A stretch of DNA of 64,000 nt from an uncultured Hyphomonadaceae bacterium (GCA_913057945.1 CAJXOF010000002.1:356231-420230), one strand, 5' to 3'; shown: positions 26,011 to 35,542, numbered from the stretch's first letter. Translations and numbers: made by a program. Notes: a model not told the origin generated them from the sequence alone.

Positions 26011-26982
26011 TCAGGCCTTGCTGAGCATCGTCTCGCTGATGTCCCAAAGCCGCTCGGCTTTTTCATCATCGCAAATCCAGGGACGGGCATGCTCCCATCT
26101 CTGGCTCTCTTCGGTGGCAAGTTTCGCGATGTCGCAATCCTCGCAATAGACGCCGCCCTTGTCTTTCAGGGCCGGAGCGGTGGCCGCCCAGACACTGGTT
26201 GAGGCTCCCTGTTCGGGCGTCTTGAACATGGCCTGCACCTGAGGGGGAATCGTGCCGTCAGGATTTTTCCAGCCAAGCTCGGCCATTTCCTCATCGGAGA
26301 GGTGGCGCTGCAAGGGCGTGAAAATACCGCCCGGATGCACGGAGAAGGCGCGAACGCCAATGTCCTTGCCGCGATGATCGACGCCGAGCGCAAACAGGGC
26401 GCAAGCAGACTTGGACTGGCCGTAGGCTTCCCATTTGTCATAGGGGTGGCTCTCATAGTTCGGATCGTCCCAGATCACATCCGAGCGGATATGGGCCGTC
26501 GAGGACAGGGCCACGAGGCGTGCCCCGTCGGCGCGTTCGAGGGCAGGGGCCAAGGCAAGGCTCATGGCCATATGGGCGAGGTGGTTCACGCCAAGCTGGC
26601 GCTCCCAGCCGGGGCCGACCCGTGTTTCCGGACAGGCCATGATCCCGGCATTGTTGATCAGGATATCCAGCGCCCGGCCGGTCTCCTCGAAATCGGAGGT
26701 GAATTTGCGCACGCTGGAAAGGTCTTCCAGGTCCATCGCCGCGATCTCGATCTCGCCGGGAATATTGGCGAGCGCAGCTTCGGCCGCATCGATCCGGCGG
26801 GCCGGGACGGTGACGCGCGCGCCGGCGCCTGCCAAGGCGCGGACGGTTTCGAGGCCAATTCCGGAATAGCCGCCGGTGACAATGGCATTGCGGCCAGTCA
26901 GGTCCATTCCGTCGACCACGTCCCTGGCGGTAGACTTGGCGTGAAACCCTGACCCAATGGGCGTCTGGTCTGCTGCGGCCAT
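26011..26982 (-). CDS. SDR oxidoreductase (retinol-dehydrogenase-like)
   Basis: 323 residues. The cofactor motif TGGYSGIG is near residues 36-43, NNAGIMACPETR follows, and the catalytic YGQSKSACALF gives Tyr and Lys. The long form with GWKNPDG and a C-terminal extension resembles the WW-domain oxidoreductase/retinol dehydrogenase-like SDRs. Substrate unknown. ATG 26982 follows AAGGGG by 7 nt; an in-frame ATG at 27060 lacks support. It is the first gene of a pair with the lipoprotein methyltransferase. Confidence 0.85.
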   Translation of the reverse strand: MAAADQTPIGSGFHAKSTARDVVDGMDLTGRNAIVTGGYSGIGLETVRALAGAGARVTVPARRIDAAEAALANIPGEIEIAAMDLEDLSSVRKFTSDFEETGRALDILINNAGIMACPETRVGPGWERQLGVNHLAHMAMSLALAPALERADGARLVALSSTAHIRSDVIWDDPNYESHPYDKWEAYGQSKSACALFALGVDHRGKDIGVRAFSVHPGGIFTPLQRHLSDEEMAELGWKNPDGTIPPQVQAMFKTPEQGASTSVWAATAPALKDKGGVYCEDCDIAKLATEESQRWEHARPWICDDEKAERLWDISETMLSKA

Positions 26983-27135
26983 GTGTTTCCCCTTTTTGCT
27001 TTGGTCTCTTATTGTGAACAAGCTGTTCCGACGGCAAGCGTTCTTGCGTGATGTTACCAATCTGTAAGCAGCGGTTTACATGGACGCGCTTCGTGCCGCC
27101 ACTTATATCCCGAATAGAACCAAGGGAGAAACTGC

Positions 27136-27735
27136 ATGCGTATTCTAGCTATCGCGCTATCTGCCGCTGCCATGTCGATCGCGGCCCTCCCTGCGGTCGC
27201 GCAGTATGGGCAGGTCGAGCGGACCCAAGCGGAAATTGCGCTTGAGGAAGCCAGCGCAAATCTCGAAAAGAACCGCGCCACGAAATCCGAGGCAATCCGT
27301 GCCTGTGGCACTAAGGAGTATGAGGCCTGTTTCGAACTGGCCGATATGTACCGCCGCGGACTGGGCGGCACTCAGGATTACGAAAAGGCGGCTGAGAATT
27401 ACCGCAAGGCCTGTGACGGGCGCCATGCAGAGGCGTGTTCCGGACTGGCTTATCTTACCATGAAAGGGCGTGGCATGGAGGCCGACCCGGTCCAGGCGCG
27501 CCAGCTTTATGACAAGGCGTGCGACTATGGCGATGTCAGCGGCTGCGCGGCCTATGGCAACATGGTTTATACCGGCCAGGGCGGACGCAAGAACGTCGCC
27601 GAGGGCACGCGCCTGCTACAGGAATCCTGCGACAATGACTATGAATGGGCTTGTGAGCGCTTGTCGAGACTGGGGGCCTACCAGCCGGATGACCACACTT
27701 GGGACCGTCTTGAGGACGTAAAGAAGCGCTACTGA
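27136..27735 (+). CDS. exported Sel1-repeat protein
   Basis: 199 residues. Signal peptide MRILAIALSAAAMSIAALPAVAQ, a short helical spacer (about 25-55), then roughly four Sel1-like repeats. Each carries a Cys pair (RACGTKEYEACFELADMYRRG, KACDGRHAEACSGLAYLTMKG, KACDYGDVSGCAAYGNMVYTG, ESCDNDYEWACERL), the pattern of Hcp-type disulfide-locked Sel1 proteins. Likely a periplasmic protein-interaction scaffold; partner unknown. GGGAG precedes the ATG. The stop overlaps the convergent bactofilin by 7 nt. Confidence 0.85.
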   Translation: MRILAIALSAAAMSIAALPAVAQYGQVERTQAEIALEEASANLEKNRATKSEAIRACGTKEYEACFELADMYRRGLGGTQDYEKAAENYRKACDGRHAEACSGLAYLTMKGRGMEADPVQARQLYDKACDYGDVSGCAAYGNMVYTGQGGRKNVAEGTRLLQESCDNDYEWACERLSRLGAYQPDDHTWDRLEDVKKRY

Positions 27736-28247
27736 TTTTCGTTCATCGCCGACAGTTTGCGTGCCAGGCTTGAGCCGGGCAGCGGGCTGGCCGGGCGGTT
27801 GGGATCCATCGCGGGCATGGCTGGCGTCGTTGTTTCGAGGGACGAGGGCTCAGGCGCCGCGGCGGCCTGATGGCTCGGCAACGCCCCGTCTGTGGCAACT
27901 CTCAGGTCTGCCGTCAGCAGGGAGCCGGCGTCGACGCGAATGCTGCGCGTCAGAACCTTTCCAGTGACTACTGCTTCGTTCCAGATTTCCAGGCTCTCAT
28001 GAGCGGTCACATTTCCGGTCAGCTTGCCATGGACGATGATGATCGCGGCTTCTAGCGAGCCTTCGAGATGACCGGTCGCCTCGATAAGGACCAAGCCATC
28101 CGATTTCACAGGACCTTTCAAGTGTCCGGCGATGGTGAGGGGGCCCGTGAAGGTAAAACGACCTTCCAGCTCGCATTCCGCGCCGATGAAGCTGCCTTGG
28201 CCGGACCGGCCTTTGCCAGTGGTGTTGTCGGTGTCCGTTTTAGCCAT
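27729..28247 (-). CDS. bactofilin (polymer-forming cytoskeletal protein)
   Basis: 172 residues with a central bactofilin beta-helix domain (about 20-115: FIGAECELEGRFTFTGPLTIAGHLKGPV, then GLVLIEATGHLEGSLEAAIIIVHGKLTGNV). Disordered Pro/Ala-rich tails flank it. Bactofilins polymerise without nucleotide and place cell-wall enzymes or stalks in Caulobacterales. A peptidoglycan hydrolase of the GH25 family is encoded divergently next door, which is suggestive but not proof of a functional link. Confidence 0.9.
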   Translation of the reverse strand: MAKTDTDNTTGKGRSGQGSFIGAECELEGRFTFTGPLTIAGHLKGPVKSDGLVLIEATGHLEGSLEAAIIIVHGKLTGNVTAHESLEIWNEAVVTGKVLTRSIRVDAGSLLTADLRVATDGALPSHQAAAAPEPSSLETTTPAMPAMDPNRPASPLPGSSLARKLSAMNENQ

Positions 28248-28426
28248 CGCCCATACTTTCCCATGTCCTGACCTGGTGCGCCTGTTGCCGGCGAAAGGTT
28301 CTGATCCAGAGCCAGAGAATTGATTTTATTGCTCTTATAGCGCGCAATTGGCCTTGCGCACAGTTCCCAGCAGTTATTCCTATGCAAGATACGGGCAAAT
28401 TTACCTCGCCATGATGCCATATTCCC

Positions 28427-29131
28427 GTGTTGAAACAGGGCATGAGCCTGTTTCGTTTGATCTGTTTCACGTTGATGCTGGGTGTCGCAGCGTGTTCGCC
28501 GCCGTCTGATCCTGTTTCAGGCAGTTTCATCCCGTTGCAGGCCGGGGTCACGGGCGTTGACCTCTCGCATCACAATGGCCGCGTGCAATGGGACGAATTC
28601 GAGGCAGCGCCGGTCGACTTCCTCTATCTCAAGGCCACCGAGGGCCGCGATTGGAAGGATCCGCGTTTCCTGGACCATTGGCGCGAAGCGAAGACCCGTG
28701 GCTGGCTGGTCGGGGCTTACCATTTCTATCGTCTCTGCCGACCAGGCGGCGAGCAGGCGTGGAATTTCATCCAGTCGGTCGAAGTGCGGGCAGGGGGCCT
28801 GCCGCCCGCGGTGGACCTGGAATATGCCCACAATTGCGAGCCGCGCGGCAGCACGGCTGAGACCCTGGCCGAGCTGGACGCATTCCTGGCGGCTCTGGAA
28901 GCCGAGTATGGCGTGCGGCCAGTGATCTACACGACGCTGGAGTTCCACACCGACTGGCTGGCCGGAAATTATGACGAGTACCCGCTCTGGCTGCGCGGCC
29001 TTGGCGAGACCGTACCCCGTACGATCAACGGCCGCGCACCGGACATCTGGCAATACACCATGTCTGGCCGCGTGCCGGGAATTGAAGGCCGGGTGGACAT
29101 GAACCGCGTGCCGGACCGTCCACCCGGATAA
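28427..29131 (+). CDS. GH25-family lysozyme, probable lipoprotein
   Basis: 234 residues from GTG 28427; an ATG at 28442 gives a 229-residue form. The signal MSLFRLICFTLMLGVAAC-SPP contains a lipobox, so a lipid-anchored periplasmic protein is expected. The GH25 domain (about 42-230) has GVDLSHHNG, FLYLKATEG, GAYHFYR and the acidic AVDLEYA. GH25 enzymes cleave the N-acetylmuramic acid-GlcNAc bond of peptidoglycan. Neither start has a good SD. It is convergent with ilvC (3-nt gap). Confidence 0.88.
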   Translation: MLKQGMSLFRLICFTLMLGVAACSPPSDPVSGSFIPLQAGVTGVDLSHHNGRVQWDEFEAAPVDFLYLKATEGRDWKDPRFLDHWREAKTRGWLVGAYHFYRLCRPGGEQAWNFIQSVEVRAGGLPPAVDLEYAHNCEPRGSTAETLAELDAFLAALEAEYGVRPVIYTTLEFHTDWLAGNYDEYPLWLRGLGETVPRTINGRAPDIWQYTMSGRVPGIEGRVDMNRVPDRPPG

Positions 29132-29134
29132 GGG

Positions 29135-30154
29135 CTAGTTGCGGGACTTGTCGACCAGGCGGTCGTTCTGGGCCCAGTGCATCATGCCGCGCAGTTTTTC
29201 GCCGACTTCTTCGATCTCGTGGCTGTTCATGCGCTGGCGCATGGCATTGAAGCCTGGGGCGCCGGCCTGGTTTTCGAGCACCCAATTCCGGGCAAAGGTG
29301 CCGTTCTGGATGTCTTCGAGGACCTTCTTCATGTTGGCCTTGGCTTCGGAATTGATCACGCGCGGACCGGAGACGTATTCGCCATATTCGGCCGTGTTCG
29401 AGATCGAGTAGTTCATGTTGGCGATGCCGCCTTCATAGATCAGGTCCACGATCAGCTTGGTCTCGTGAAGGCATTCGAAATACGCCATTTCCGGCGCATA
29501 GCCGGCCTCGACCAGCGTTTCGTAGCCAGCCTTGATCAGTTCGACGATGCCGCCGCAGAGAACAGCCTGTTCGCCGAAGAGGTCGGTCTCAGTCTCTTCC
29601 CGGAACGAGGTCTCGATGACGCCGGCGCGCGTGTTGCCGATGGCCTTGGAATAGGACAGGGCGACATCCTGGGCGGTGCCGGTCGCGTCCTGATGGATCG
29701 CGATCAGGCCCGGCAGGCCGAAGCCCATCTGGTACTGGGCGCGCAGCGTATGACCGGGGCCTTTTGGGGCGGACAGCGACACGTCCACATCCGGGCGTGG
29801 GCGGATGAGATTGTAGTGCACGTTGAAACCGTGGCCAAACATGACGTGCTGGCCTGCACGCAGGTGCGGCTCGATCTCGTTGGCGTAGAGCACAGCCTGC
29901 TTCTCGTCCGGGATCAGGATCATCAGCACGTCGGCCCATTGGGCGGCTTCGGCAGGTGTGACCACTTCCAGGCCCTCAGCCTCGGCCTTGGCGCGGCTTG
30001 GCGAGCCCTCATACAGGCCGACCTTCAGCTGCTTCACGCCGCTATCGCGCATGTTCAGGACATGCGCGTGGCCCTGGCTGCCATAGCCGATCACGGCGAC
30101 TTTCTTGCTCTGGATGAGGGAAAGGTCCGCATCCTGTTCGTAATATATTTTCAT
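29135..30154 (-). CDS. ilvC: ketol-acid reductoisomerase (NADP+)
   Basis: 339-residue class I enzyme that converts acetolactate or acetohydroxybutyrate to the dihydroxy acid in isoleucine/valine synthesis. The NADPH motif [17 protein letters not shown] is at about residues 24-40. The metal-binding C-terminal domain carries [12 protein letters not shown] and the EC-type [18 protein letters not shown]. It is the last gene of the ilvB-ilvN-unknown-ilvC set, 52 nt after the unknown gene. Confidence 0.97.
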   Translation of the reverse strand: MKIYYEQDADLSLIQSKKVAVIGYGSQGHAHVLNMRDSGVKQLKVGLYEGSPSRAKAEAEGLEVVTPAEAAQWADVLMILIPDEKQAVLYANEIEPHLRAGQHVMFGHGFNVHYNLIRPRPDVDVSLSAPKGPGHTLRAQYQMGFGLPGLIAIHQDATGTAQDVALSYSKAIGNTRAGVIETSFREETETDLFGEQAVLCGGIVELIKAGYETLVEAGYAPEMAYFECLHETKLIVDLIYEGGIANMNYSISNTAEYGEYVSGPRVINSEAKANMKKVLEDIQNGTFARNWVLENQAGAPGFNAMRQRMNSHEIEEVGEKLRGMMHWAQNDRLVDKSRN

Positions 30155-30206
30155 GGGCCTCTACTTGCTCCGCTGGAGGATTGATTGTGGGGGAGGGGTC
30201 TTCAGA

Positions 30207-30860
30207 TCAGTTGGGCTTACACACCCAGCCATCTGAAAAATTGGCGACGCCGATGACGCTGCGGTTCAGTTCGGCAATCGTGTCATTGGCTTCCGAATGG
30301 CGCGAGAATTGTTTCAGGCCATCGGTGGTTTCAATTGAAGTGATGATGTCGTGCGAGGACAGCAGCAATTCAAAACTGCGCGATCCGTCTGCATTGATCA
30401 CCATTTTTTCCCGCGCGCCATAGCCCGGCAAATCGGAGTCGCTCGCAGTCAGCAGGGACAGGGCGACCTTGCTGGCGACCGGGGCTGGCAATTGCGTCTG
30501 CAAGCGGCAGAGCGGAATGCGCGTGTCCGCTTCGGCGTCGACGGGAACTGTCCGCGCATCCAGTATCATCGTTCCGCCCGCGTCCACGATGTCATAGACA
30601 TAGGCCGACCCGCTGGGCGCGGCTGTATCCACGATCCGCAGGATGGGATCAGAGGACGTGTTGAATGTCACATCTGCCCGGTCCGTGATCAGCTCGGCCC
30701 GGTCGATATCGCATTGCAGCCGGGCCTGCTCGGCCTCATCCGCGAGCGCGAAGGCAGAGCCGGCCACTTTCGGACGGCAGCTTTCAGGTTGTTCTTCGAT
30801 GGCGTGGGCGCTGCCGGCGAGGAAAAGGACGCCGAGCGCAATGAAGCTGGTGCGGGTCAT
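30207..30860 (-). CDS. exported protein of unknown function inside the ilv operon
   Basis: 217 residues, not recognised. Signal peptide MTRTSFIALGVLFLAGSAHA; the mature part has four cysteines (CRPK, QCDID, LCRLQ and the C-terminal WVCKPN), consistent with two periplasmic disulfides. It looks beta-rich and has no transmembrane segment. Its ATG overlaps the ilvN stop by 4 nt (ATGA), so it is translationally coupled to acetolactate synthase, and ilvC follows 52 nt later. An exported protein in a branched-chain amino-acid operon has no obvious explanation. Confidence 0.8.
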   Translation of the reverse strand: MTRTSFIALGVLFLAGSAHAIEEQPESCRPKVAGSAFALADEAEQARLQCDIDRAELITDRADVTFNTSSDPILRIVDTAAPSGSAYVYDIVDAGGTMILDARTVPVDAEADTRIPLCRLQTQLPAPVASKVALSLLTASDSDLPGYGAREKMVINADGSRSFELLLSSHDIITSIETTDGLKQFSRHSEANDTIAELNRSVIGVANFSDGWVCKPN

Positions 30861-31429
30861 CCCTTCTCCTTTCCCCTCTTGATCGACAGGACGCCGGTCC
30901 GGCTGACCTCAACCAGGCCGAGCGGGCGCATCAGGTCGACAAATTGCGTGATCTTTTCGGACGCGCCGGTCAGTTCGAAAATGAAGCTCTCATTGGTCGT
31001 GTCTATCACATTCGCGCGGAAAATCTGAGAGATGCGCAGCGCCTCGACGCGCGACTCGCCCTTGCCGGCGACTTTCACCAGCGCCAGTTCGCGCTCAATG
31101 CCGCGCTTGGATTTGGTGATGTCGATCACCTGTTCCACCGGCACGATGCGTAGCAGCTGGGCCTCGATCTGTTCGAGGATATGCGGCGTGCCCTGGGTGA
31201 CGATGGTGATGCGCGAGCGGCGCTCATTCACGTCGACTTCTGCCACGGTCAGACTGTCGATATTGTAGCCTCGGCCGGAGAACAGGCCGACCACGCGCGC
31301 CAGCACACCGGGCTCGTTGTCGACCATGACAGCGAGGGTACGGCGCTCCACCGCTTCATCCTCATGGGACAGGAAATAGGCCGATTTCGGATTGCCGGCG
31401 GGGGGCGTACCTGATGATCCGTCGCTCAT
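30857..31429 (-). CDS. ilvN: acetolactate synthase small (regulatory) subunit
   Basis: 190 residues. An N-terminal ACT domain (about 28-100: RRTLAVMVDNEPGVLARVVGLFSGRGYNIDSLTVAEVD) binds valine for feedback inhibition. The C-terminal domain activates the catalytic subunit (LVKVAGKGESRVEALRISQIFRANVID). GGAGA lies about 8 nt before ATG 31429. It is 130 nt downstream of ilvB and overlaps the next gene by 4 nt. Confidence 0.96.
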   Translation of the reverse strand: MSDGSSGTPPAGNPKSAYFLSHEDEAVERRTLAVMVDNEPGVLARVVGLFSGRGYNIDSLTVAEVDVNERRSRITIVTQGTPHILEQIEAQLLRIVPVEQVIDITKSKRGIERELALVKVAGKGESRVEALRISQIFRANVIDTTNESFIFELTGASEKITQFVDLMRPLGLVEVSRTGVLSIKRGKEKG

Positions 31430-31559
31430 GCCTGTGTCTCCGTTGGATTAACCCTGACCATGCCGCCTTCTACAGGCAGACTGCCGCGCTGTGAAAGGTG
31501 TTTTGGCGTCTGCCGCATGACCCGTCCTGTTCCCATTGCCACCATACCCATGCCCGAAA

Positions 31560-33338
31560 TCAGACCAGGCCCTTGCCGGCCTCGCCGATCTCGTCGCCTC
31601 TGATCTCGCCGAGGATCATCTCATTGTGCGCCGAGCCCGACGGGATCATCGGCAGGCAATTCTCGGCCTTTTCGACACGGCAATCGAACAGGACTGGGCC
31701 GGGATGGTCAATCATTTCGCGGATCTTGTCGTCCAGCTCCGCCGGATTGTCGCAACGGATGCCATGACCGCCCATCGCTTCGGCAAGTTTCACGAAGTCC
31801 GGCAGGCTTTCCGAATAGGAGTGCGAATAGCGCTCACCATGCAGCAATTCCTGCCACTGGCGGACCATGCCCATCCATTCATTGTTCAGGATGAAAACCT
31901 TGACGGGCAGTTTGTGCTGAACGGCGGTCGAAAGCTCCTGCGTCATCATCTGGATCGAGGCTTCGCCGGCAATGTCGATGACAAGCGCGTCGGGATGAGC
32001 GGCCTGTACGCCCACGGCAGCCGGCAGGCCATAGCCCATCGTGCCGAGGCCGCCGGAGGTCATCCACCGGTTCGGCTCGTCGAAATGGTAATATTGCGCG
32101 GCCCACATCTGGTGCTGGCCAACTTCGGTCGTGATGTAGGTCTCGCGGTCGCGCGTCAGCTCATACAGGCGCTCGACGGCGTGCTGGGGTTTGATGATCG
32201 CGTCCGAATTTGTGTAGGTGAAGCATTTCCGGGCGCGCCAGATATCGATCTCCTGCCGCCAGGGCTTGAGGTCGGGCTTCTTCGTCTTGCGGGCCTTGAA
32301 CCCCTTCAGGAGGGCGGCAAGCGCTTCGGCGCAATCGGCGATCACCGGAATGTCGACGCGAACTATCTTGTTCACCGACGAAGGGTCGATATCGATATGG
32401 ACCTTCTTGGAATTCGGCGAGAAGGCGTCGATGCGACCCGTCACGCGGTCGTCAAAGCGGGCGCCGACGCAGATCATCAGATCGCAATCATGCATCGCAT
32501 TGTTGGCTTCGAAACTGCCATGCATACCCACCATGCCCAGCCAGTCGGGATGGGAGGCCGGGAAGGCGCCGAGCCCCATCAGCGTGGACGTTACCGGATA
32601 GCCGGTGGCTTCCTGTAGCTCGCGCAACAGGCGGGAGGCTTCCGGACCGGAATTGATGACGCCGCCGCCGGTATAGAAGACCGGCCGACGCGCATGCATC
32701 ATCAGGTCGATTGTGGCGCTGATCGCGTCCGGGTGAGGCTTGGTGTTCGGATGATAGGTCGGTTTGTGGATGCCGTCCTTGCCGACATAGGTGCCGGTGG
32801 CGAACTGGATGTCCTTCGGAATGTCAACCACGACCGGGCCGGGGCGGCCGGATCTTGCGATCAGGAAGGCCTCATGGATCGTGCGCGCCAGCTGGTTCAC
32901 ATCGGTGACGAGGTAATTGTGCTTGGCGCAGGTGCGCGTGATGCCGGTCGTGTCGCATTCCTGGAATGCGTCGGTGCCGATCAGATGTGTCGGGACCTGT
33001 CCGGTCAGGACCACCATCGGGATGGAGTCCATCATCGCATCGGCGATCGGGGTGACCATATTGGTCGCGCCGGGGCCGGACGTCACGAGACAGACGCCGG
33101 GCTGGCCGGTCGTGCGGGCATAACCCTCAGCGGCATGGCCTGCGCCCTGTTCGTGGCGCACCAGGATGTGGCGGATGCCATCGGAATTGTAGAGCGCGTC
33201 ATAGATCGGCAGGACCGCTCCGCCCGGATACCCGAACATGACTTCCACGCCCTGTTCCTTGAGCGCCGTGATGACGATTTCGGCGCCGGTCATGGTCAAG
33301 GTTGCAGCGGCGGGCTTGGTCTTGGCTTGGGTTGTCAT
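31560..33338 (-). CDS. ilvB: acetolactate synthase large (catalytic) subunit
   Basis: 592-residue thiamine-diphosphate enzyme making acetolactate from pyruvate. Seen: the N-terminal [15 protein letters not shown] with the catalytic Glu in [16 protein letters not shown], a central FAD/ROSSMANN region ([12 protein letters not shown]), and the C-terminal TPP domain. The metal-binding GD-x motif reads AGEASIQM, so Glu459 stands where most homologues have Asp; [12 protein letters not shown] follows at the right distance. The gene is preceded by a promoter, a Val-Leu-Ile leader ORF and a terminator (33383-33540), so expression is set by attenuation. Confidence 0.97.
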   Translation of the reverse strand: MTTQAKTKPAAATLTMTGAEIVITALKEQGVEVMFGYPGGAVLPIYDALYNSDGIRHILVRHEQGAGHAAEGYARTTGQPGVCLVTSGPGATNMVTPIADAMMDSIPMVVLTGQVPTHLIGTDAFQECDTTGITRTCAKHNYLVTDVNQLARTIHEAFLIARSGRPGPVVVDIPKDIQFATGTYVGKDGIHKPTYHPNTKPHPDAISATIDLMMHARRPVFYTGGGVINSGPEASRLLRELQEATGYPVTSTLMGLGAFPASHPDWLGMVGMHGSFEANNAMHDCDLMICVGARFDDRVTGRIDAFSPNSKKVHIDIDPSSVNKIVRVDIPVIADCAEALAALLKGFKARKTKKPDLKPWRQEIDIWRARKCFTYTNSDAIIKPQHAVERLYELTRDRETYITTEVGQHQMWAAQYYHFDEPNRWMTSGGLGTMGYGLPAAVGVQAAHPDALVIDIAGEASIQMMTQELSTAVQHKLPVKVFILNNEWMGMVRQWQELLHGERYSHSYSESLPDFVKLAEAMGGHGIRCDNPAELDDKIREMIDHPGPVLFDCRVEKAENCLPMIPSGSAHNEMILGEIRGDEIGEAGKGLV

Positions 33339-33382
33339 GGGGAGGTCTCTGATCGGGCTGTGTCTGGACTGTATCGGAAAAG

Positions 33383-33404
33383 AAAAAGGGCTCCAATGGA
33401 GCCC
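33383..33404 (-). terminator. ilvB attenuator terminator
   Basis: On the minus strand GGGCTCCA-T-TGGAGCCC is followed by TTTTT (33383-33387), 45 nt before the ilvB start codon. An intrinsic terminator between a promoter and its gene is the mark of an attenuator. A second hairpin, CTGGCT-N7-AGCCAG (33427-33445), lies between the leader stop codon and the terminator. Confidence 0.88.
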
Positions 33405-33445
33405 CTCTTTGTGCGCGCACCCGCAACTGGCTAAATCAAAGCCAG

Positions 33446-33484
33446 CTACGGATGCTTAATAACGAGTACTACGTATTTGCGCAC
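33446..33484 (-). CDS. ilvL: ilvB leader peptide with Val-Val-Leu-Val-Ile codons
   Basis: GTG-started 12-codon ORF translating as (M)[16 protein letters not shown] lies 9 nt before the start. Five consecutive codons specify valine, valine, leucine, valine and isoleucine, exactly the end products of the operon. The stop at 33446 is followed by a hairpin and then the terminator, so ribosome stalling at these codons would be expected to favour read-through into ilvB. Confidence 0.88.
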   Translation of the reverse strand: MRKYVVLVIKHP

Positions 33485-33508
33485 GGTGCGTTTCCTCCAA
33501 CGTCAGGA

Positions 33509-34459
33509 TCAGGAATAATCTGCCTCAACCGGCCTGTCAATCTCCCTATACAAGGCAAGAATAACCCTGAGTCGGTCTTCCGGGGCAGGTGAGGGAATGC
33601 GCGGCCAGAAGGGAAACTGGCGACCAATCCACGTGAATTGCCGCTTTGCGTAGCGTCTTGTGTCTCGTTTTGCGTTTTCTGCGGCAAATTCTGCCGTGAT
33701 CTCTCCGCGTGCAAACGCCGCCAGCCAGGGCATTCCATGTGCTTTCATTGCAGGAAGTTCCGGGTCGAGATCGCGTTTTATGAGCTGGCGCGCCTCTTCC
33801 ATGGCGCCTTGCATCAGCATGCCTTCAAAGCGACGGTCGATCTTCTGGTAGAGTTTGGCGCGCGGCGGGGTGAGGGCAAAGCCGATCCATTCATTCTCTT
33901 GCAGCACCGGGGGCTGGCGATCCTTCTGGAAATCGGTCAGCGGCTTGCCGGTGGCGAGATAGACTTCATAGGCGCGGGCGAGGCGCTGGCGGTCGCCTGT
34001 GCCGAGGCGGTCGGAGGTTTCCGGGTCGACCGGCGCGAGCCGGGCGCGCAGGCCCTCGGCCCCTTCGGCATCGGCAATGGCGCGGACGTCGGCGCGAACG
34101 TCTTCCGGGACGGGCGGGATATTGGACAGGCCCTGTATCATGGCGAGCAGGTAGAGGCCGGTGCCGCCAACCAGGACGGCCCGCTTGCCACGCAGTTCGA
34201 GGCTGCGAATGGTCGCGCGGACGTCCTCCAGCCATTGGCCGGTGGAATAGCGTTCGGCGGCGTCGACATGACCGAAGAGATGGTGCTTTACGCCGCCCAT
34301 TTCCTCTTCGGTGGGCCGGGCCGAAATCACCTGCAGGTCGCGGTAGACCTGCATGGAGTCGGCATTGATCACTTCCCCTCCCAGACGGCGCGCCACCTCA
34401 ATGGCCAGGGCAGTCTTGCCGCTGGCGGTGGGTCCGTGAATGAGAATTGCCGGTATCAT
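33509..34459 (-). CDS. miaA: tRNA dimethylallyltransferase
   Basis: 316 residues; adds the dimethylallyl group to A37 of tRNAs reading codons that start with U. The P-loop GPTASGKT is at residues 9-16, the DSMQVYRDLQVISARPT substrate-binding segment follows, then VGGTGLYLLAMIQG and the C-terminal KRQFTWIGRQ tRNA-binding motif. The 3' end contains the ilvB promoter. It is divergent from serB. Confidence 0.96.
   Translation of the reverse strand: MIPAILIHGPTASGKTALAIEVARRLGGEVINADSMQVYRDLQVISARPTEEEMGGVKHHLFGHVDAAERYSTGQWLEDVRATIRSLELRGKRAVLVGGTGLYLLAMIQGLSNIPPVPEDVRADVRAIADAEGAEGLRARLAPVDPETSDRLGTGDRQRLARAYEVYLATGKPLTDFQKDRQPPVLQENEWIGFALTPPRAKLYQKIDRRFEGMLMQGAMEEARQLIKRDLDPELPAMKAHGMPWLAAFARGEITAEFAAENAKRDTRRYAKRQFTWIGRQFPFWPRIPSPAPEDRLRVILALYREIDRPVEADYS
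33512..33540 (-). promoter_or_regulatory. ilvB operon promoter
   Basis: Minus strand: TTGACA (33535-33540), 17-nt spacer, TATTCC (33512-33517). It sits in the last codons of miaA, 28 nt before the leader start codon. Confidence 0.7.
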
Positions 34460-34512
34460 CCATATAGAGGTAGGGGCTTGTCAGCGGCGAGGAAACCCGT
34501 GAAGAGGCGGGA

Positions 34513-35433
34513 ATGATTGAGAAAGCAGTAAATTCCATGATCCTCGTCGTCGCCGCCAATGCTCCTGAAGACAATATTGCCTCCCGCCTTGGCATGATCC
34601 TCGGCGATCTCGGCCTCACGCAGACCCTGCCGCCAATGACCCGCTTGGGGCAGATCGGCGATGTCAGCGCGGTGGAAATCGCCCTTGCTCCGATGGATGC
34701 CGATTTCCAGCGCGCAGCCCTCTCGGCCCTGGAGGAGGAAGAGATGGATGTGGCGCTGGTCCCGGCGGGAAACCGCCGCAAGCGCCTGCTGATCTCAGAC
34801 ATGGATTCCACCATTATCGGGCAGGAATGCCTTGATGAACTTGCCGACTTTGCGGGCCTCAAGGCGGAGGTTTCGGCGATCACCGAACGCGCCATGCGGG
34901 GCGAGCTGGATTTCGAAGGCGCGTTGACCACGCGGGTGGCCATGCTGAAGGGGCTCGACCTGAAAGCCCTGCAGGACGCCTTTGACGCCCGCATCTCACT
35001 CAATACCGGCGCGAAGACACTGGTCGAGACGATGAAGGCGCAGGGCGCAATGACCGTGCTGGTCTCCGGCGGGTTCACCTTCTTCACGGGCCGGGTCGCG
35101 GACGAGGCCGGGTTCGCTGCCCACCGCGGCAATACGCTGATCGATGATGGCGCGGCGCTGACCGGGGAGGTGGGCATGCCGATCCTCGGACGCGAAGCAA
35201 AACTCTCGGCGCTGGATGAGTTTTCAGCGGACGCGGGGCTCAGCCGGGCAGATTCCATTGCGCTGGGCGACGGCGCAAATGACCTCGCGATGATCCAGGC
35301 GGCGGGCCTCGGCATTGCCTACAAGGCCAAGCCCATCGTCGCCGCTGAAGCGCATGCCGCGATCAACCACACGGACCTGCACACGGCGCTGTTCTTCCAA
35401 GGCTATCGTGCGGACGAGTTCGTCACCGGCTGA
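34513..35433 (+). CDS. serB: phosphoserine phosphatase
   Basis: 306 residues of the HAD superfamily, last step of serine synthesis. An N-terminal ACT-like domain (about 10-85) precedes the HAD core. Motif I is DMDSTII (nucleophile Asp), then the QECLDELADFAG segment, motif II VLVSGGFTFF and motif III/IV ALGDGANDLAMI. GAGG precedes the ATG. It is transcribed divergently from miaA. Confidence 0.96.
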   Translation: MIEKAVNSMILVVAANAPEDNIASRLGMILGDLGLTQTLPPMTRLGQIGDVSAVEIALAPMDADFQRAALSALEEEEMDVALVPAGNRRKRLLISDMDSTIIGQECLDELADFAGLKAEVSAITERAMRGELDFEGALTTRVAMLKGLDLKALQDAFDARISLNTGAKTLVETMKAQGAMTVLVSGGFTFFTGRVADEAGFAAHRGNTLIDDGAALTGEVGMPILGREAKLSALDEFSADAGLSRADSIALGDGANDLAMIQAAGLGIAYKAKPIVAAEAHAAINHTDLHTALFFQGYRADEFVTG

Positions 35434-35487
35434 TTTCTTCTGAATGGGAATCCATTTTCGGGGAAGCAAATTCGCCAATAAATTGTA

Positions 35488-35499
35488 ATGTAATTACAT
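35488..35499. promoter_or_regulatory. AT-rich palindrome upstream of exbD
   Basis: ATGTAATTACAT, a perfect 12-bp palindrome, 43 nt before the exbD ATG in an unusually AT-rich stretch. Candidate operator; it resembles metal-uptake regulator sites only loosely. Confidence 0.4.
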
Positions 35500-35542
35500 A
35501 TATGGTAGCTTCGTTTCCAGCGTGCTGGAGGGAGGCATTCGA

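Noticed and set aside
31536..32618. 360-codon frame opposite ilvB
   Set aside because: Antisense to a well-conserved catalytic gene; no domain seen.
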